Shown: positions 1 through 11,743 of the stretch, piece by piece
How positions within the stretch are numbered: position 1 is the first letter of the stretch
How the letters are laid out: each line of letters opens with the position of its first letter
Source of the DNA: Meghimatium bilineatum
Lineage: Eukaryota > Mollusca > Gastropoda > Stylommatophora > Philomycidae
Length of the DNA: 64,000 nt
Assembly (NCBI GenBank): GCA_034231615.1
Contig: CM067306.1
Location: forward strand, 61,149,475 to 61,213,474
Direction: 5' to 3'
The notes under the pieces: model-generated
Told to the model about the DNA's origin: nothing
The model's database searches: none
The model's input: the letters and a program-made list of their open reading frames with translations, nothing else
Position numbers and translations under genes: made by a program

Positions 1-110
1 TGTTGTTGTCTGAACGTGGTTTCCAACCAGGCACGCTGTAACCCAATGATAGCAAACAGGCTCAATATCAACTAGTCTACAGCGCTCCTCATACATAAAA
101 GAATAGGTAG

Positions 111-200
111 AACTTCGTGGAAATAGAGGAAAATCCACAAAGATGTTCTAACAGAACTTCGTGGAAATAGAGGAAAATCCACAAATATGTTCTAACAGCA
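111..200. repeat. 44-bp direct duplication
   Basis: Two adjacent copies of a 44-bp unit beginning AACTTCGTGGAAATAGAGGA, with a third copy starting and decaying at about 199. It sits in otherwise featureless AT-rich DNA to the left of a retroelement remnant. Confidence 0.85.
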
Positions 201-383
201 CTTCGTATGAAAACAGAAACTACTAATAAATGAAATAAAGATCAAACAAAGTATTTTGTACATATTAATATTGTTGAGGATCTTACTTGAGGGTAGAATC
301 GAGAGGAGGTGAGCAAGAGGTAGGCAGGTACAAGTCGGAAACAAATACAGTGAGATGGACAGGGTACAGTCTAGTAGAGTGCA

Positions 384-748
384 CCATGACAAGGGAAGTA
401 TATCCTGGTCATAGGAAACGCGAGAGCCGACTTATTGGCAGGAAATGCGGCGATAGACGGCACATTGCTGAGAAGAGATAAAGCAGACTTGATCAAGGCA
501 GTAATAAATTCATTTCAAGATGAAGATGACGTCAATGAGGCTGAAAACGTACACATATAGAGAATGTCAGAATGGAAGTATCTTGAGAGAAGGAAAAGTA
601 ATTTTTTTGTAAAGTCCTAAAGATCACGCAATCAACACGTAACCGGGACTATGAGTCTACATACGCTGGGATGGCTGCTGGAACGGAGGGCGGAGCACTT
701 ATGGAAATGCCCCACGTGCTATGAAGAGTTTCTAATCAAGAATCAAGA
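384..748 (+). pseudogene. Decayed retroelement RNase H carboxyl-terminal region
   Basis: The plus strand reads GNARADLLAG, matching the GNERAD-type last Asp motif of the RNase H domain of non-LTR retrotransposons. The same frame continues through INSFQDEDDVNEAENVH and is then broken by a stop and shifts. A later frame reads AEHLWKCPTCYEEF, the Cys-rich end typical of these proteins. The whole stretch is closely similar, base for base, to 35840-36215, so it is a second copy of the same family. Upstream catalytic residues are absent, so it is 5'-truncated. Non-functional. Confidence 0.7.
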
Positions 749-784
749 GTGCACTACCAAGGCGAGAGACAGAGGATATTAGAG

Positions 785-840
785 ATATGCTGCAGTCAAC
801 CTTCGTTGCGGAGACGGCATTTCATGATGTTGATATCCGA
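785..840 (+). repeat. Retroelement 3'-end remnant
   Basis: The string AACCTTCGTTGCGGAGACGG is shared with 63118-63137, where it runs straight into a TGATGATGATGA tail. Here the tail has decayed to TTCATGATGTTGAT. I read it as the 3' end of a LINE or LINE-mobilised repeat. Confidence 0.5.
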
Positions 841-1149
841 TCAGCAGATACAACTTGATTGGATGAATTTAGGCCGCTGGCCACATTTTCTCCTACCAAT
901 GGTTTTAACTTAATGACTTAACCATTTTACCTTGGCAAGCAGATCCTTGGTTGTAAACAAGCTGCTTGCATACGAAGCACCGGTGAGGGCGACGAAAGTG
1001 GTACAAGCGAAATGAGTGTCGAAGGATAGGTGGCTCAGATGGCTGCAAATAACATAAAAAAATGTAACGTAAATTATTTAGAATAATAATGAGGAGTGCA
1101 TAGTTTAATAATTGTATGGTTTATTGTTAAAATTTTAACAATATTTTCA

Positions 1150-1224
1150 TGTAGTCCAGAGAATAGAAATGTGTTGTGTCGCAGTTTTGTTTGCATCAAT
1201 GGGCCAACACATCCGGTTTCAGCA
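1150..1224 (-). repeat. SINE-like dispersed repeat (R1 family), fragment
   Basis: On the minus strand this reads as the first half of a repeat found about a dozen times in the window. The consensus runs from GACGGATGTGTCGGGCC through a block resembling CGACACAACGCATTTCC to GGACTACATCCTGCTGGAAA. Only the head is present here. No tRNA boxes are evident. Confidence 0.6.
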
Positions 1225-1415
1225 GTTCATAGTTTTCAATGGCGGTATATATGGTTATACCTCTAGCTATGCATGTATTCATTTATCTTTAAACCCATAT
1301 CACCTCTAACAGTGTAGGTGTGACAAATTCCATGCTTGAACGCATAGTCCACCAGTGAATGACTTCATTGTACTTGTGTTACTCCATATGCATTTCGTTC
1401 CTCTCAAAGAAACGG

Positions 1416-1421
1416 CACGCC
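1416..1421 (+). repeat. Left target site duplication CACGCC
   Basis: CACGCC lies immediately outside the first base (1422) of the giant inverted element and recurs immediately after its last base (14894-14899). The duplication is exactly 6 bp: the bases beyond it differ (G to the left, G-T-C-T to the right). Confidence 0.85.
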
Positions 1422-1491
1422 AGTAGTATAAGGCGCGGTTTTGGAGGGGTTTTTGCCTGCGGCAAAGAATATATAGGGATTAATCTGGAGC

Positions 1492-1797
1492 AAAGACAGA
1501 TAATAAGTATTATTTCCAAGAAGAGGGCGACTTGGCTGATCTTTTCTGTGGTTTTCATGAGGTATTTTTTTAAAAACTCGAATTTTTAAATTTTAAGCGG
1601 GCTTTATGGTTAAATTTTTTTCTATTTTACGTATTATTTATTGTAAAGACAGATAATAAGTATTATTTCCAAGAAGAGGGCGACTTGGCTGATCTATTCT
1701 GTGGTTTTCATGAGGTATTTTTTTTAAAACTCGAATTTTTAAATTTTAAGCTGGCTTTATGGTTAAATTTTTTCTATTTTACGTATTATTTATTGTT
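1492..1797 (+). repeat. Tandem duplication of the terminal segment (about 152 bp x2)
   Basis: Two copies begin at AAAGACAGATAATAAG (1492 and 1646) and end at TACGTATTATTTATTGT. They differ slightly (GCGGGC against GCTGGC; TCTTTTCTG against TCTATTCTG). The mirror copy is at 14520-14825. Near the palindrome centre only one full copy plus a truncated second copy is present on each side (about 7917-8151 and 8159-8398). Confidence 0.85.
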
Positions 1798-4247
1798 TAT
1801 TTGTTGGTATTTTCTTGTTGTTTGTTATGTCTGGTTGTTTATTTTTAGGAGTAGTTGCTACCTGGCTACGTTTTAACAGAATTAGCTGCCCTTGTGTTGT
1901 CTGAGTTATCTTGCATATGGTGTTAGAACGTGCTTAGACCTGTTTGGTGTTCACCTCTACGCGAACCTTCCACGAGCAGGGACTATTTTATCAATGGATT
2001 TTTCCCTTCCTATTGTATCACTACGCCAACTAGTTTATCTATGTTTGTATGCATATGTGTAAACAGCATGTATTTCCCTGAACTAAGTGACTACCAATGA
2101 GTGTTATTTCATGTATATATGAATGTAGGTTACTAATAAAACATACACAAACAGAAGGTGCGTGTTAACTATGTATATTTATGTGATATGTCTATGTGAA
2201 AACTACAAAAAGGTGAAGACAAACCTACTTTTTATGTAAACTATATAATGAATGACCTACTTGAATATTATGTATTACAATTTTTATCTATTTAACCATG
2301 ACGAAGCTACTAATAAAAGAGCCACAAACACAATTTTATGCTAATAATGTGACAAGTTTATTTAACACAAGGGGAAAAACTGAATAAACACCTATTTAAC
2401 ACAACTAAAAAGCTTCATGTTTTATGTATGTTTGTCTGTATATAGGTGGCTAGCATGTATTTCCATGAAATACATAACTACCAAGGATGTCTGTCACATG
2501 TAACATGTAATATACCCCAAAATGACTTTTAAACCTAAAAACAGACAGATTGACCACTAGTAATTAGAAATAATGCCTGTTATAGATAGGACCAAAAGGT
2601 TTTGAGTACAATACTTTTGAGCGGAGACGGGACGCCATTACACATGACAAGTTGCTTATACACGGCAGCAGCACAACAAAATACACACATCAAAATAGAA
2701 AAGATTAGGATTGAACACCATTCTTGTATGAGATATAACACATCGACACACACATACACTGGTTCAATTTGGTTATAGCAAGACATAACAACAATCAGCG
2801 TCAGATGTCACGCCGAATTTTTTTATTTTTATCTAAATTTTATTGTTAATTTTGTGTTTTTTTTCTGGAATTTTCGTGTTGTTTTGTTCGTTTGAGGTTT
2901 TCTAATGTTTAATGTAGTACCGCCCTATATCTCCGGTCTTTATGTGTTGTTATTGTTGTGATGTCTTGTTATATAAGTAAATTGTCATAATGCGTGACGG
3001 TCTCTACATACAAGAATTATTCTCAAAAAGCCTCTATCTCTTCTGTTTAGATGTTACATATGCCTAAACTGTGTTTATTTTTGTTGTTGCGTCTTGCTAT
3101 AACCAACTTGGTATAATTGTGTCTGTCTAATTCTGTGTTTGCTGTTTGTTGCAACTCCCTTATATAACCAAGGGAGTATGATGTGTATAAATATGCCGTC
3201 TCCTTACACAGAATGACTCTCAAAAACCAGCGGCCCCTATCTAACTTGTGCTATTTCTAATTAATAGTGGTCAACCTGTCTATGTTTTAGGTGTATATGT
3301 CATTTTATTATTCGTAGAGGGCTACATAGAGCCTTCCGAGTAGTTGGTGATTATTACGTAAACAATAACCGAGGGTTTGTTGTAGCGTAGGTGGTGGTAG
3401 AATACACAGGTCGGTTATTGCCAGGTCGGGTGTTACGTGTGATAAGCTTTCTTGGTAGTATAGATAAAAGGGAAATACACAAGGGTCACATATATACAGA
3501 CAAATGTAGATAAAACATGAAGCTTTTGAGTTGTGTTGAATAGGTTTTATTCACGTTTTCCGTTGTTTTAAATGAACATACATATAATTAGCATGCAAAT
3601 TGGATTTATGTATACTTTATTAGTAACATACATTCATATATACATAACACTCGTTGGTAGTCACATAGTTCAGAGAAATACCTGTTGTTTACATATATAC
3701 ACACAAAAACTTAGATAAGACAGGGAGATTTTGAATAGTTTAATTCATGTTATGACATGGTCGTCCACATAGTTAACAGGAAAAATTACTTGGCTAGTAG
3801 TTATACATTTCAGGGAAATATATAATTTATACATATATAGATGCAAATGTAGTACCATTTTAGTCTTCTATTCGTCGTTTTACACAAATATGCACACAGT
3901 TAACAGACAAATTATGCTAATGTGGGTTTTATGAGTAGCATACATTCATATCTACATGAAATAACACTAGTTGGTAAGCACATAGCTCAGGGAAATACAT
4001 GATGTTTACACATATACATTCAAAACATAGATAAAACATGAAGATTTTGAGTGGTGTAATTCATATTTTCGGCTTGGGATGTGTCCCATAGCAGGAAAAT
4101 ATGTTTTATTAATAACAGAATGGTATTTTAAATAGATAAAAAGGGATGACAGAGGTCGATCCGAAATAACAATGAGTATATAACAATTAACCTGGAAGAA
4201 AGCCCTAATACAGATTATTTCCGAGGAAAGGAGGGCTTGGCAGAACT
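1556..4247 (+). repeat. Inner inverted arm A (2.7 kb)
   Basis: Pairs with 5458-8151 in inverse orientation, coordinate sum about 9705-9707. The arm ends at GGCTTGGCAGAACT (4247), where similarity to the partner stops. Apart from small differences such as CACCTCTACGCG here against the CAGCTCTACGCG form in the partner, the arms look almost identical. The arm is AT-rich and composed of degenerate modules of about 130 bp. Confidence 0.85.
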
Positions 4248-4571
4248 TTTCTGGGGTTTTCTTGATGTAATTATTTAAAAAGTCGATTTTTTCATAATTT
4301 TTAGTTTGGTTCTGTTCTATTTTATTTCTATGTTATTGTTTATTTGTTGGTGTTTTCTTGTGGTTTGTTATGTCTTGTTGTTTATTTTCTTTGGAGTTGT
4401 TGTTACATGCCAAAATTTTAACAGAATTATTTTCCCTTTTGTTGTCTACGGCACCGAACCTGTTCAGAATTTCCATAAAGCAAACATCGTTTATCATGTT
4501 ATCAAGTAGGATACACCAACTTACATACCAACAGTTTATCACTAATTTCATACATCATTTGCCTATATCTG

Positions 4572-4572
<1 letters not shown>

Positions 4573-4611
<39 letters not shown>
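4573..4611. repeat. TA dinucleotide microsatellite in spacer copy 1
   Basis: About 19 TA units. The mirrored tract at 11701-11742 is 6 bp longer in register, which accounts for the shift of the symmetry sum from 16315 to 16309. Confidence 0.9.
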
Positions 4612-4820
4612 GAGAACTTTTAAGAACAATTCGTTGTGCGGAGATGGCAAAAATCGATGCGCATTAATACACAATTGGTTGTATCAGTGAGTTACTACAA
4701 GTAATAAACACAGAATTTGAAACACATAAAAAACAACAGAGGGCGGAGATGTACTTGAAGTGTATATTAAACACTAGAAAAATCACTGAACTAAACAAAC
4801 AATAATGTGTAGAGAAGTCA

Positions 4821-4858
4821 CCTTCAACAGTGAACAGAAGTTCACTGTTGTTGAAAGG
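4821..4858. repeat. Hairpin in spacer
   Basis: CAACAGTGAAC and GTTCACTGTTG form an 11-bp perfect inverted repeat around a short AGAA loop. It is mirrored at about 11450-11488. It could be a structural or origin-like element; nothing else marks its role. Confidence 0.7.
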
Positions 4859-5329
4859 TTAACATTCAACACATAAAAAAAGCAATCTATAACTTATGTT
4901 ACAGATATAACCTTAAATGTGTTAGTTTGCCCTAACATTCACCCGACAGCAGTACAAATTACGATTCAAGTCATTTACTATGACCTAATGAGAACAATAT
5001 TTTTTACTATATTAACAATACCATTGAAGTGTTTTATAGTATATCATTTACAGAACAATACGATTTATACAATTACAACATTAGAGTTATCAAATAGGTA
5101 AACAAACAAGGTATTAATGTCATATGCCCAAGAGCTTAGCAAAATACTAAATTATGTCCCTTGCATAAACAGTCGTATTCTATTCTTAATAGGTTCTCTC
5201 TTCTACTATGTCAATATTTTCTCAGTATACTCACACGAACTTATAACATTTTCTACCATACTATAACAGGTTCTAAATGTTCTCCTTAAAAGTTCTGAAA
5301 CTATTTTCTCCGTGGCCTCTTAAACTTCT

Positions 5330-5458
5330 TTGAACCATCTAAATGTTGCGCATTGGTGCGCAACAATACTTTCTTATTTGAACCATCTAAATGTTGCGCA
5401 TTGGTGCGCAACAATACTTTCTTCTTTGAACCATCTAAATGTTGCGCACCAATGCGCA
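5330..5458 (+). repeat. Three 48-bp repeats carrying a flippable hairpin
   Basis: Each unit carries TTGAACCATCTAAATG and then a 7-bp stem with 4-nt loop. Units 1 and 2 read TTGCGCA-TTGG-TGCGCAA (5346-5363, 5394-5411). Unit 3 reads TTGCGCA-CCAA-TGCGCA (5442-5458), which is the same hairpin in the opposite orientation. Unit 3 fuses directly to inner arm B. The mirror set is at 10851-10979. Confidence 0.85.
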
Positions 5459-8151
5459 GTTCTGCCAAGCCCCCCTTTCCTCGGAAATAATCTGTATTAG
5501 GGCTTTCTTCCAGGTTAATTGTTATATACTCATTGTTATTTCGGATCGACCTCTGTCATCCCTTTTTATCTATTTAAAATACCATTCTGTTATTAATAAA
5601 ACATATTTTCCTGCTATGGGACACATCCCAAGCCGAAAATATGAATTACACCACTCAAAATCTTCATGTTTTATCTATGTTTTGAATGTATATGTGTAAA
5701 CATCATGTATTTCCCTGAGCTATGTGCTTACCAACTAGTGTTATTTCATGTAGATATGAATGTATGCTACTCATAAAACCCACATTAGCATAATTTGTCT
5801 GTTAACTGTGTGCATATTTGTGTAAAACGACGAATAGAAGACTAAAATGGTACTACATTTGCATCTATATATGTATAAATTATATATTTCCCTGAAATGT
5901 ATAACTACTAGCCAAGTAATTTTTCCTGTTAACTATGTGGACGACCATGTCATAACATGAATTAAACTATTCAAAATCTCCCTGTCTTATCTAAGTTTTT
6001 GTGTGTATATATGTAAACAACAGGTATTTCCCTGAACTATGTGACTACCAACGAGTGTTATGTATATATGAATGTATGTTACTAATAAAGTATACATAAA
6101 TCCAATTTGCATGCTAATTATATGTATGTTCATTTAAAACAACGGAAAACGTGAATAAAACCTATTCAACACAACTCAAAAGCTTCATGTTTTATCTACA
6201 TTTGTCTGTATATATGTAACCCTTGTGTATTTCCCTTTTATCTATACTACCAAGAAAGCTTATCACACGTAACACCCGACCTGGCAATAACCGACCTGTG
6301 TATTCTACCACCACCTACGTTACAACAAACCCTCGGTTATTGTTTACGTAATAATCACCAACTACTCGGAAGGCTCTATGTAGCCCTCTACGAATAATAA
6401 AATGACATATACACCTAAAACATAGACAGGTTGACCACTATTAATTAGAAATAGCACAAGTTAGATAGGGGCCGCTGGTTTTTGAGAGTCATTCTGTGTA
6501 AGGAGACGACATATTTATACACATCATACTCCCTTGGTTATATAAGGGAGTTGCAACAAACAGCAAACACAGAATTAGACAGACACAATTATACCAAGTT
6601 GGTTATAGCAAGACGCAACAACAAAAATAAACACAGTTTAGGCATATGTAACATCTAAACAGAAGAGATAGAGGCTTTTTGAGAATAATTCTTGTATGTA
6701 GAGACCGTCACGCATTATGACAATTTACTTATATAACAAGACATCACAACAATAACAACAAATAAAGACCGGAGATATAGGGCGGTACTACATTAAACAT
6801 TAGAAAACCTCAAACGAACAAAACAACACGAAAACTCCAGAAAAAAAAACACAAAATTAACAATAAAATTTAGATAAAAATAAAAAAAATTCGGCGTTGC
6901 ATCTGACGATGATTGTTGTTATGTCTTGCTATAACCAAATTGAACCAGTGTATGTGTGTGTCGATGTGTTATATCTCATACAAGAATGGTGTTCAATCCT
7001 AATCTTTTCTATTTTGATGTGTGTATTTTGTTGTGCTGCTGCCTTGTATAAGCAACTTGTCATGTGTAATGGCGTCCCGTCTCCGCCCAAAAGTATTGTA
7101 CTCAAAACCTTTTGGTCCTATCTATAACAGGCATTATTTCTAATTACTAGTGGTCAATCTGTCTGTTTTTAGGTTTAAAAGTCATTTTGGGGTATATTAC
7201 ATGTTACATGTGACAGACATCCTTGGTAGTTATGTATTTCATGGAAATACATGCTAGCCACCTATATACAGACAAACATACATAAAACATGAAGCTTTTT
7301 AGTTGTGTTAAATAGGTGTTTATTCAGTTTTTCCCCTTGTGTTAAATAAACTTGTCACATTATTAGCATAAAATTGTGTTTGTGGCTCTTTTATTAGTAG
7401 CTTCGTCATGGTTAAATAGATAAAAATTGTAATACATAATATTCAAGTAGGTCATTCATTATATAGTTTACATAAAAAGTAGGTTTGTCTTCACCTTTTT
7501 GTAGTTTTCACATAGACATATCACATAAATATACATAGTTAACACGCACCTTCTGTTTGTGTATGTTTTATTAGTAACCTACATTCATATATACATGAAA
7601 TAACACTCATTGGTAGTCACTTAGTTCAGGGAAATACATGCTGTTTACACATATGCATACAAACATAGATAAACTAGTTGGCGTAGTGATACAATAGGAA
7701 GGGAAAAATCCATTGATAAAAATAGTCCCTGCTCGCGGAAGGTTCGCGTAGAGCTGAACACCAAACAGGTCTAAGCACGTTCTAACACCATATGCAAGAT
7801 AACTCAGACAACACAAGGGCAGCTAATTCTGTTAAAACGTAGCCAGGTAGCAACTACTCCTAAAAATAAACAACCAGACATAACAAACAACAAGAAAATA
7901 CCAACAAATAAACAATAAATAATACGTAAAATAGAAAAAATTTAACCATAAAGCCAGCTTAAAATTTAAAAATTCGAGTTTTTAAAAAAATACCTCATGA
8001 AAACCACAGAAAAGATCAGCCAAGTCGCCCTCTTCTTGGAAATAATACTTATTATCTGTCTTTACAATAAATAATACGTAAAATAGAAAAAATTTAACCA
8101 TAAAGCCAGCTTAAAATTTAAAAATTCGAGTTTTTAAAAAAATACCTCATG
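5458..8151 (-). repeat. Inner inverted arm B
   Basis: Inverse partner of 1556-4247. It starts at AGTTCTGCCAAGCC and ends at CCTCATG at the palindrome centre. It carries the variants AAALYKQL and SPPKS in the shared short frame (6897-7127), where arm A has AAAVYKQL and SPLKS. Those differences are used below to order events. Confidence 0.85.
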
Positions 8152-8165
8152 TGGTTTTCATGAGG
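8145..8165. repeat. Palindrome centre (snap-back junction)
   Basis: CCTCATG (8145-8151), loop TGGTTTT (8152-8158), CATGAGG (8159-8165); beyond these the stem continues for the full arm length. Relative to an outer terminus, both halves here lack roughly the last 130-290 bp, including the AGTAGTATAAGG end. Confidence 0.9.
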
Positions 8166-10851
8166 TATTTTTTTAAAAACTCGAATTTTCAAATTTTAAG
8201 CTGGCTTTATGGTTAAATTTTTTCTATTTTACGTATTATTTATTGTAAAGACAGATAATAAGTATTATTTCCAAGAAGAGGGCGACTTGGCTGATCTTTT
8301 CTGTGGTTTTCATGAGGTATTTTTTTAAAAACTCGAATTTTTAAATTTTAAGCTGGCTTTATGGTTAAATTTTTTCTATTTTACGTATTATTTATTGTTT
8401 ATTTGTTGGTATTTTCTTGTTGTTTGTTATGTCTGGTTGTTTATTTTTAGGAGTAGTTGCTACCTGGCTACGTTTTAACAGAATTAGCTGCCCTTGTGTT
8501 GTCTGAGTTATCTTGCATATGGTGTTAGAACGTGCTTAGACCTGTTTGGTGTTCAGCTCTACGCGAACCTTCCGCGAGCAGGGACTATTTTATCAATGGA
8601 TTTTTCCCTTCCTATTGTATCACTACGCCAACTAGTTTATCTATGTTTGTATGCATATGTGTAAACAGCATGTATTTCCCTGAACTAAGTGACTACCAAT
8701 GAGTGTTATTTCATGTATATATGAATGTAGGTTACTAATAAAACATACACAAACAGAAGGTGCGTGTTAACTATGTATATTTATGTGATATGTCTATGTG
8801 AAAACTACAAAAAGGTGAAGACAAACCTACTTTTTATGTAAACTATATAATGAATGACCTACTTGAATATTATGTATTACAATTTTTATCTATTTAACCA
8901 TGACGAAGCTACTAATAAAAGAGCCACAAACACAATTTTATGCTAATAATGTGACAAGTTTATTTAACACAAGGGGAAAAACTGAATAAACACCTATTTA
9001 ACACAACTAAAAAGCTTCATGTTTTATGTATGTTTGTCTGTATATAGGTGGCTAGCATGTATTTCCATGAAATACATAACTACCAAGGATGTCTGTCACA
9101 TGTAACATGTAATATACCCCAAAATGACTTTTAAACCTAAAAACAGACAGATTGACCACTAGTAATTAGAAATAATGCCTGTTATAGATAGGACCAAAAG
9201 GTTTTGAGTACAATACTTTTGGGCGGAGACGGGACGCCATTACACATGACAAGTTGCTTATACAAGGCAGCAGCACAACAAAATACACACATCAAAATAG
9301 AAAAGATTAGGATTGAACACCATTCTTGTATGAGATATAACACATCGACACACACATACACTGGTTCAATTTGGTTATAGCAAGACATAACAACAATCAT
9401 CGTCAGATGCAACGCCGAATTTTTTTTATTTTTATCTAAATTTTATTGTTAATTTTGTGTTTTTTTTTCTGGAGTTTTCGTGTTGTTTTGTTCGTTTGAG
9501 GTTTTCTAATGTTTAATGTAGTACCGCCCTATATCTCCGGTCTTTATTTGTTGTTATTGTTGTGATGTCTTGTTATATAAGTAAATTGTCATAATGCGTG
9601 ACGGTCTCTACATACAAGAATTATTCTCAAAAAGCCTCTATCTCTTCTGTTTAGATGTTACATATGCCTAAACTGTGTTTATTTTTGTTGTTGCGTCTTG
9701 CTATAACCAACTTGGTATAATTGTGTCTGTCTAATTCTGTGTTTGCTGTTTGTTGCAACTCCCTTATATAACCAAGGGAGTATGATGTGTATAAATATGT
9801 CGTCTCCTTACACAGAATGACTCTCAAAAACCAGCGGCCCCTATCTAACTTGTGCTATTTCTAATTAATAGTGGTCAACCTGTCTATGTTTTAGGTGTAT
9901 ATGTCATTTTATTATTCGTAGAGGGCTACATAGAGCCTTCCGAGTAGTTGGTGATTATTACGTAAACAATAACCGAGGGTTTGTTGTAACGTAGGTGGTG
10001 GTAGAATACACAGGTCGGTTATTGCCAGGTCGGGTGTTACGTGTGATAAGCTTTCTTGGTAGTATAGATAAAAGGGAAATACACAAGGGTTACATATATA
10101 CAGACAAATGTAGATAAAACATGAAGCTTTTGAGTTGTGTTGAATAGGTTTTATTCACGTTTTCCGTTGTTTTAAATGAACATACATATAATTAGCATGC
10201 AAATTGGATTTATGTATACTTTATTAGTAACATACATTCATATATACATAACACTCGTTGGTAGTCACATAGTTCAGGGAAATACCTGTTGTTTACATAT
10301 ATACACACAAAAACTTAGATAAGACAGGGAGATTTTGAATAGTTTAATTCATGTTATGACATGGTCGTCCACATAGTTAACAGGAAAAATTACTTGGCTA
10401 GTAGTTATACATTTCAGGGAAATATATAATTTATACATATATAGATGCAAATGTAGTACCATTTTAGTCTTCTATTCGTCGTTTTACACAAATATGCACA
10501 CAGTTAACAGACAAATTATGCTAATGTGGGTTTTATGAGTAGCATACATTCATATCTACATGAAATAACACTAGTTGGTAAGCACATAGCTCAGGGAAAT
10601 ACATGATGTTTACACATATACATTCAAAACATAGATAAAACATGAAGATTTTGAGTGGTGTAATTCATATTTTCGGCTTGGGATGTGTCCCATAGCAGGA
10701 AAATATGTTTTATTAATAACAGAATGGTATTTTAAATAGATAAAAAGGGATGACAGAGGTCGATCCGAAATAACAATGAGTATATAACAATTAACCTGGA
10801 AGAAAGCCCTAATACAGATTATTTCCGAGGAAAGGGGGGCTTGGCAGAACT
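8159..10851 (+). repeat. Inner arm B, mirrored copy
   Basis: Reverse complement of 5458-8151 across the centre. It keeps the arm B variants (CAGCTCTACGCG at about 8565; the AAALYKQL form at 9182-9412), showing it descends from arm B and not arm A. Confidence 0.85.
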
Positions 10852-11697
10852 GCGCATTGGTGCGCAACATTTAGATGGTTCAAAGAAGAAAGTATTGTTG
10901 CGCACCAATGCGCAACATTTAGATGGTTCAAATAAGAAAGTATTGTTGCGCACCAATGCGCAACATTTAGATGGTTCAAAGAAGTTTAAGAGGCCACGGA
11001 GAAAATAGTTTCAGAACTTTTAAGGAGAACATTTAGAACCTGTTATAGTATGGTAGAAAATGTTATAAGTTCGTGTGAGTATACTGAGAAAATATTGACA
11101 TAGTAGAAGAGAGAACCTATTAAGAATAGAATACGACTGTTTATGCAAGGGACATAATTTAGTATTTTGCTAAGCTCTTGGGCATATGACATTAATACCT
11201 TGTTTGTTTACCTATTTGATAACTCTAATGTTGTAATTGTATAAATCGTATTGTTCTGTAAATGATATACTATAAAACACTTCAATGGTATTGTTAATAT
11301 AGTAAAAAATATTGTTCTCATTAGGTCATAGTAAATGACTTGAATCGTAATTTGTACTGCTGTCGGGTGAATGTTAGGGCAAACTAACACATTTAAGGTT
11401 ATATCTGTAACATAAGTTATAGATTGCTTTTTTTATGTGTTGAATGTTAACCTTTCAACAACAGTGAACTTCTGTTCACTGTTGAAGGTGACTTCTCTAC
11501 ACATTATTGTTTGTTTAGTTCAGTGATTTTTCTAGTGTTTAATATACACTTCAAGTACATCTCCGCCCTCTGTTGTTTTTTATGTGTTTCAAATTCTGTG
11601 TTTATTGCTTGTAGTAACTCACTGATACAACCAATTGTGTATTAATGCGCATCGATTTTTGCCATCTCCGCACAACGAATTGTTCTTAAAAGTTCTC

Positions 11698-11743
<46 letters not shown>

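Larger units (their letters stand above)
4248..5457 (+). repeat. 1.2-kb spacer between inner arms (copy 1)
   Basis: Single-copy within this half and repeated inverted at 10852-12061. Its first part (to about 4450) is a diverged direct copy of the terminal segment at 1500-1900: both share TTTATTTGTTGGT, TTTTAACAGAATTA and GTTGTCT in the same order. It then has a TA tract, a perfect hairpin, and three 48-bp repeats. Open frames of 60-110 aa here are AT-rich with no domain and mirror each other on both strands; I do not call them genes. Confidence 0.75.

Noticed and set aside
2580..2786. The 68-76-aa frame MSCYNQIEPVY present four times in the palindrome
   Set aside because: Four copies exist because the DNA is duplicated. 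There is no domain or start context, and the differences between copies (V/L, L/P) do not show constraint.
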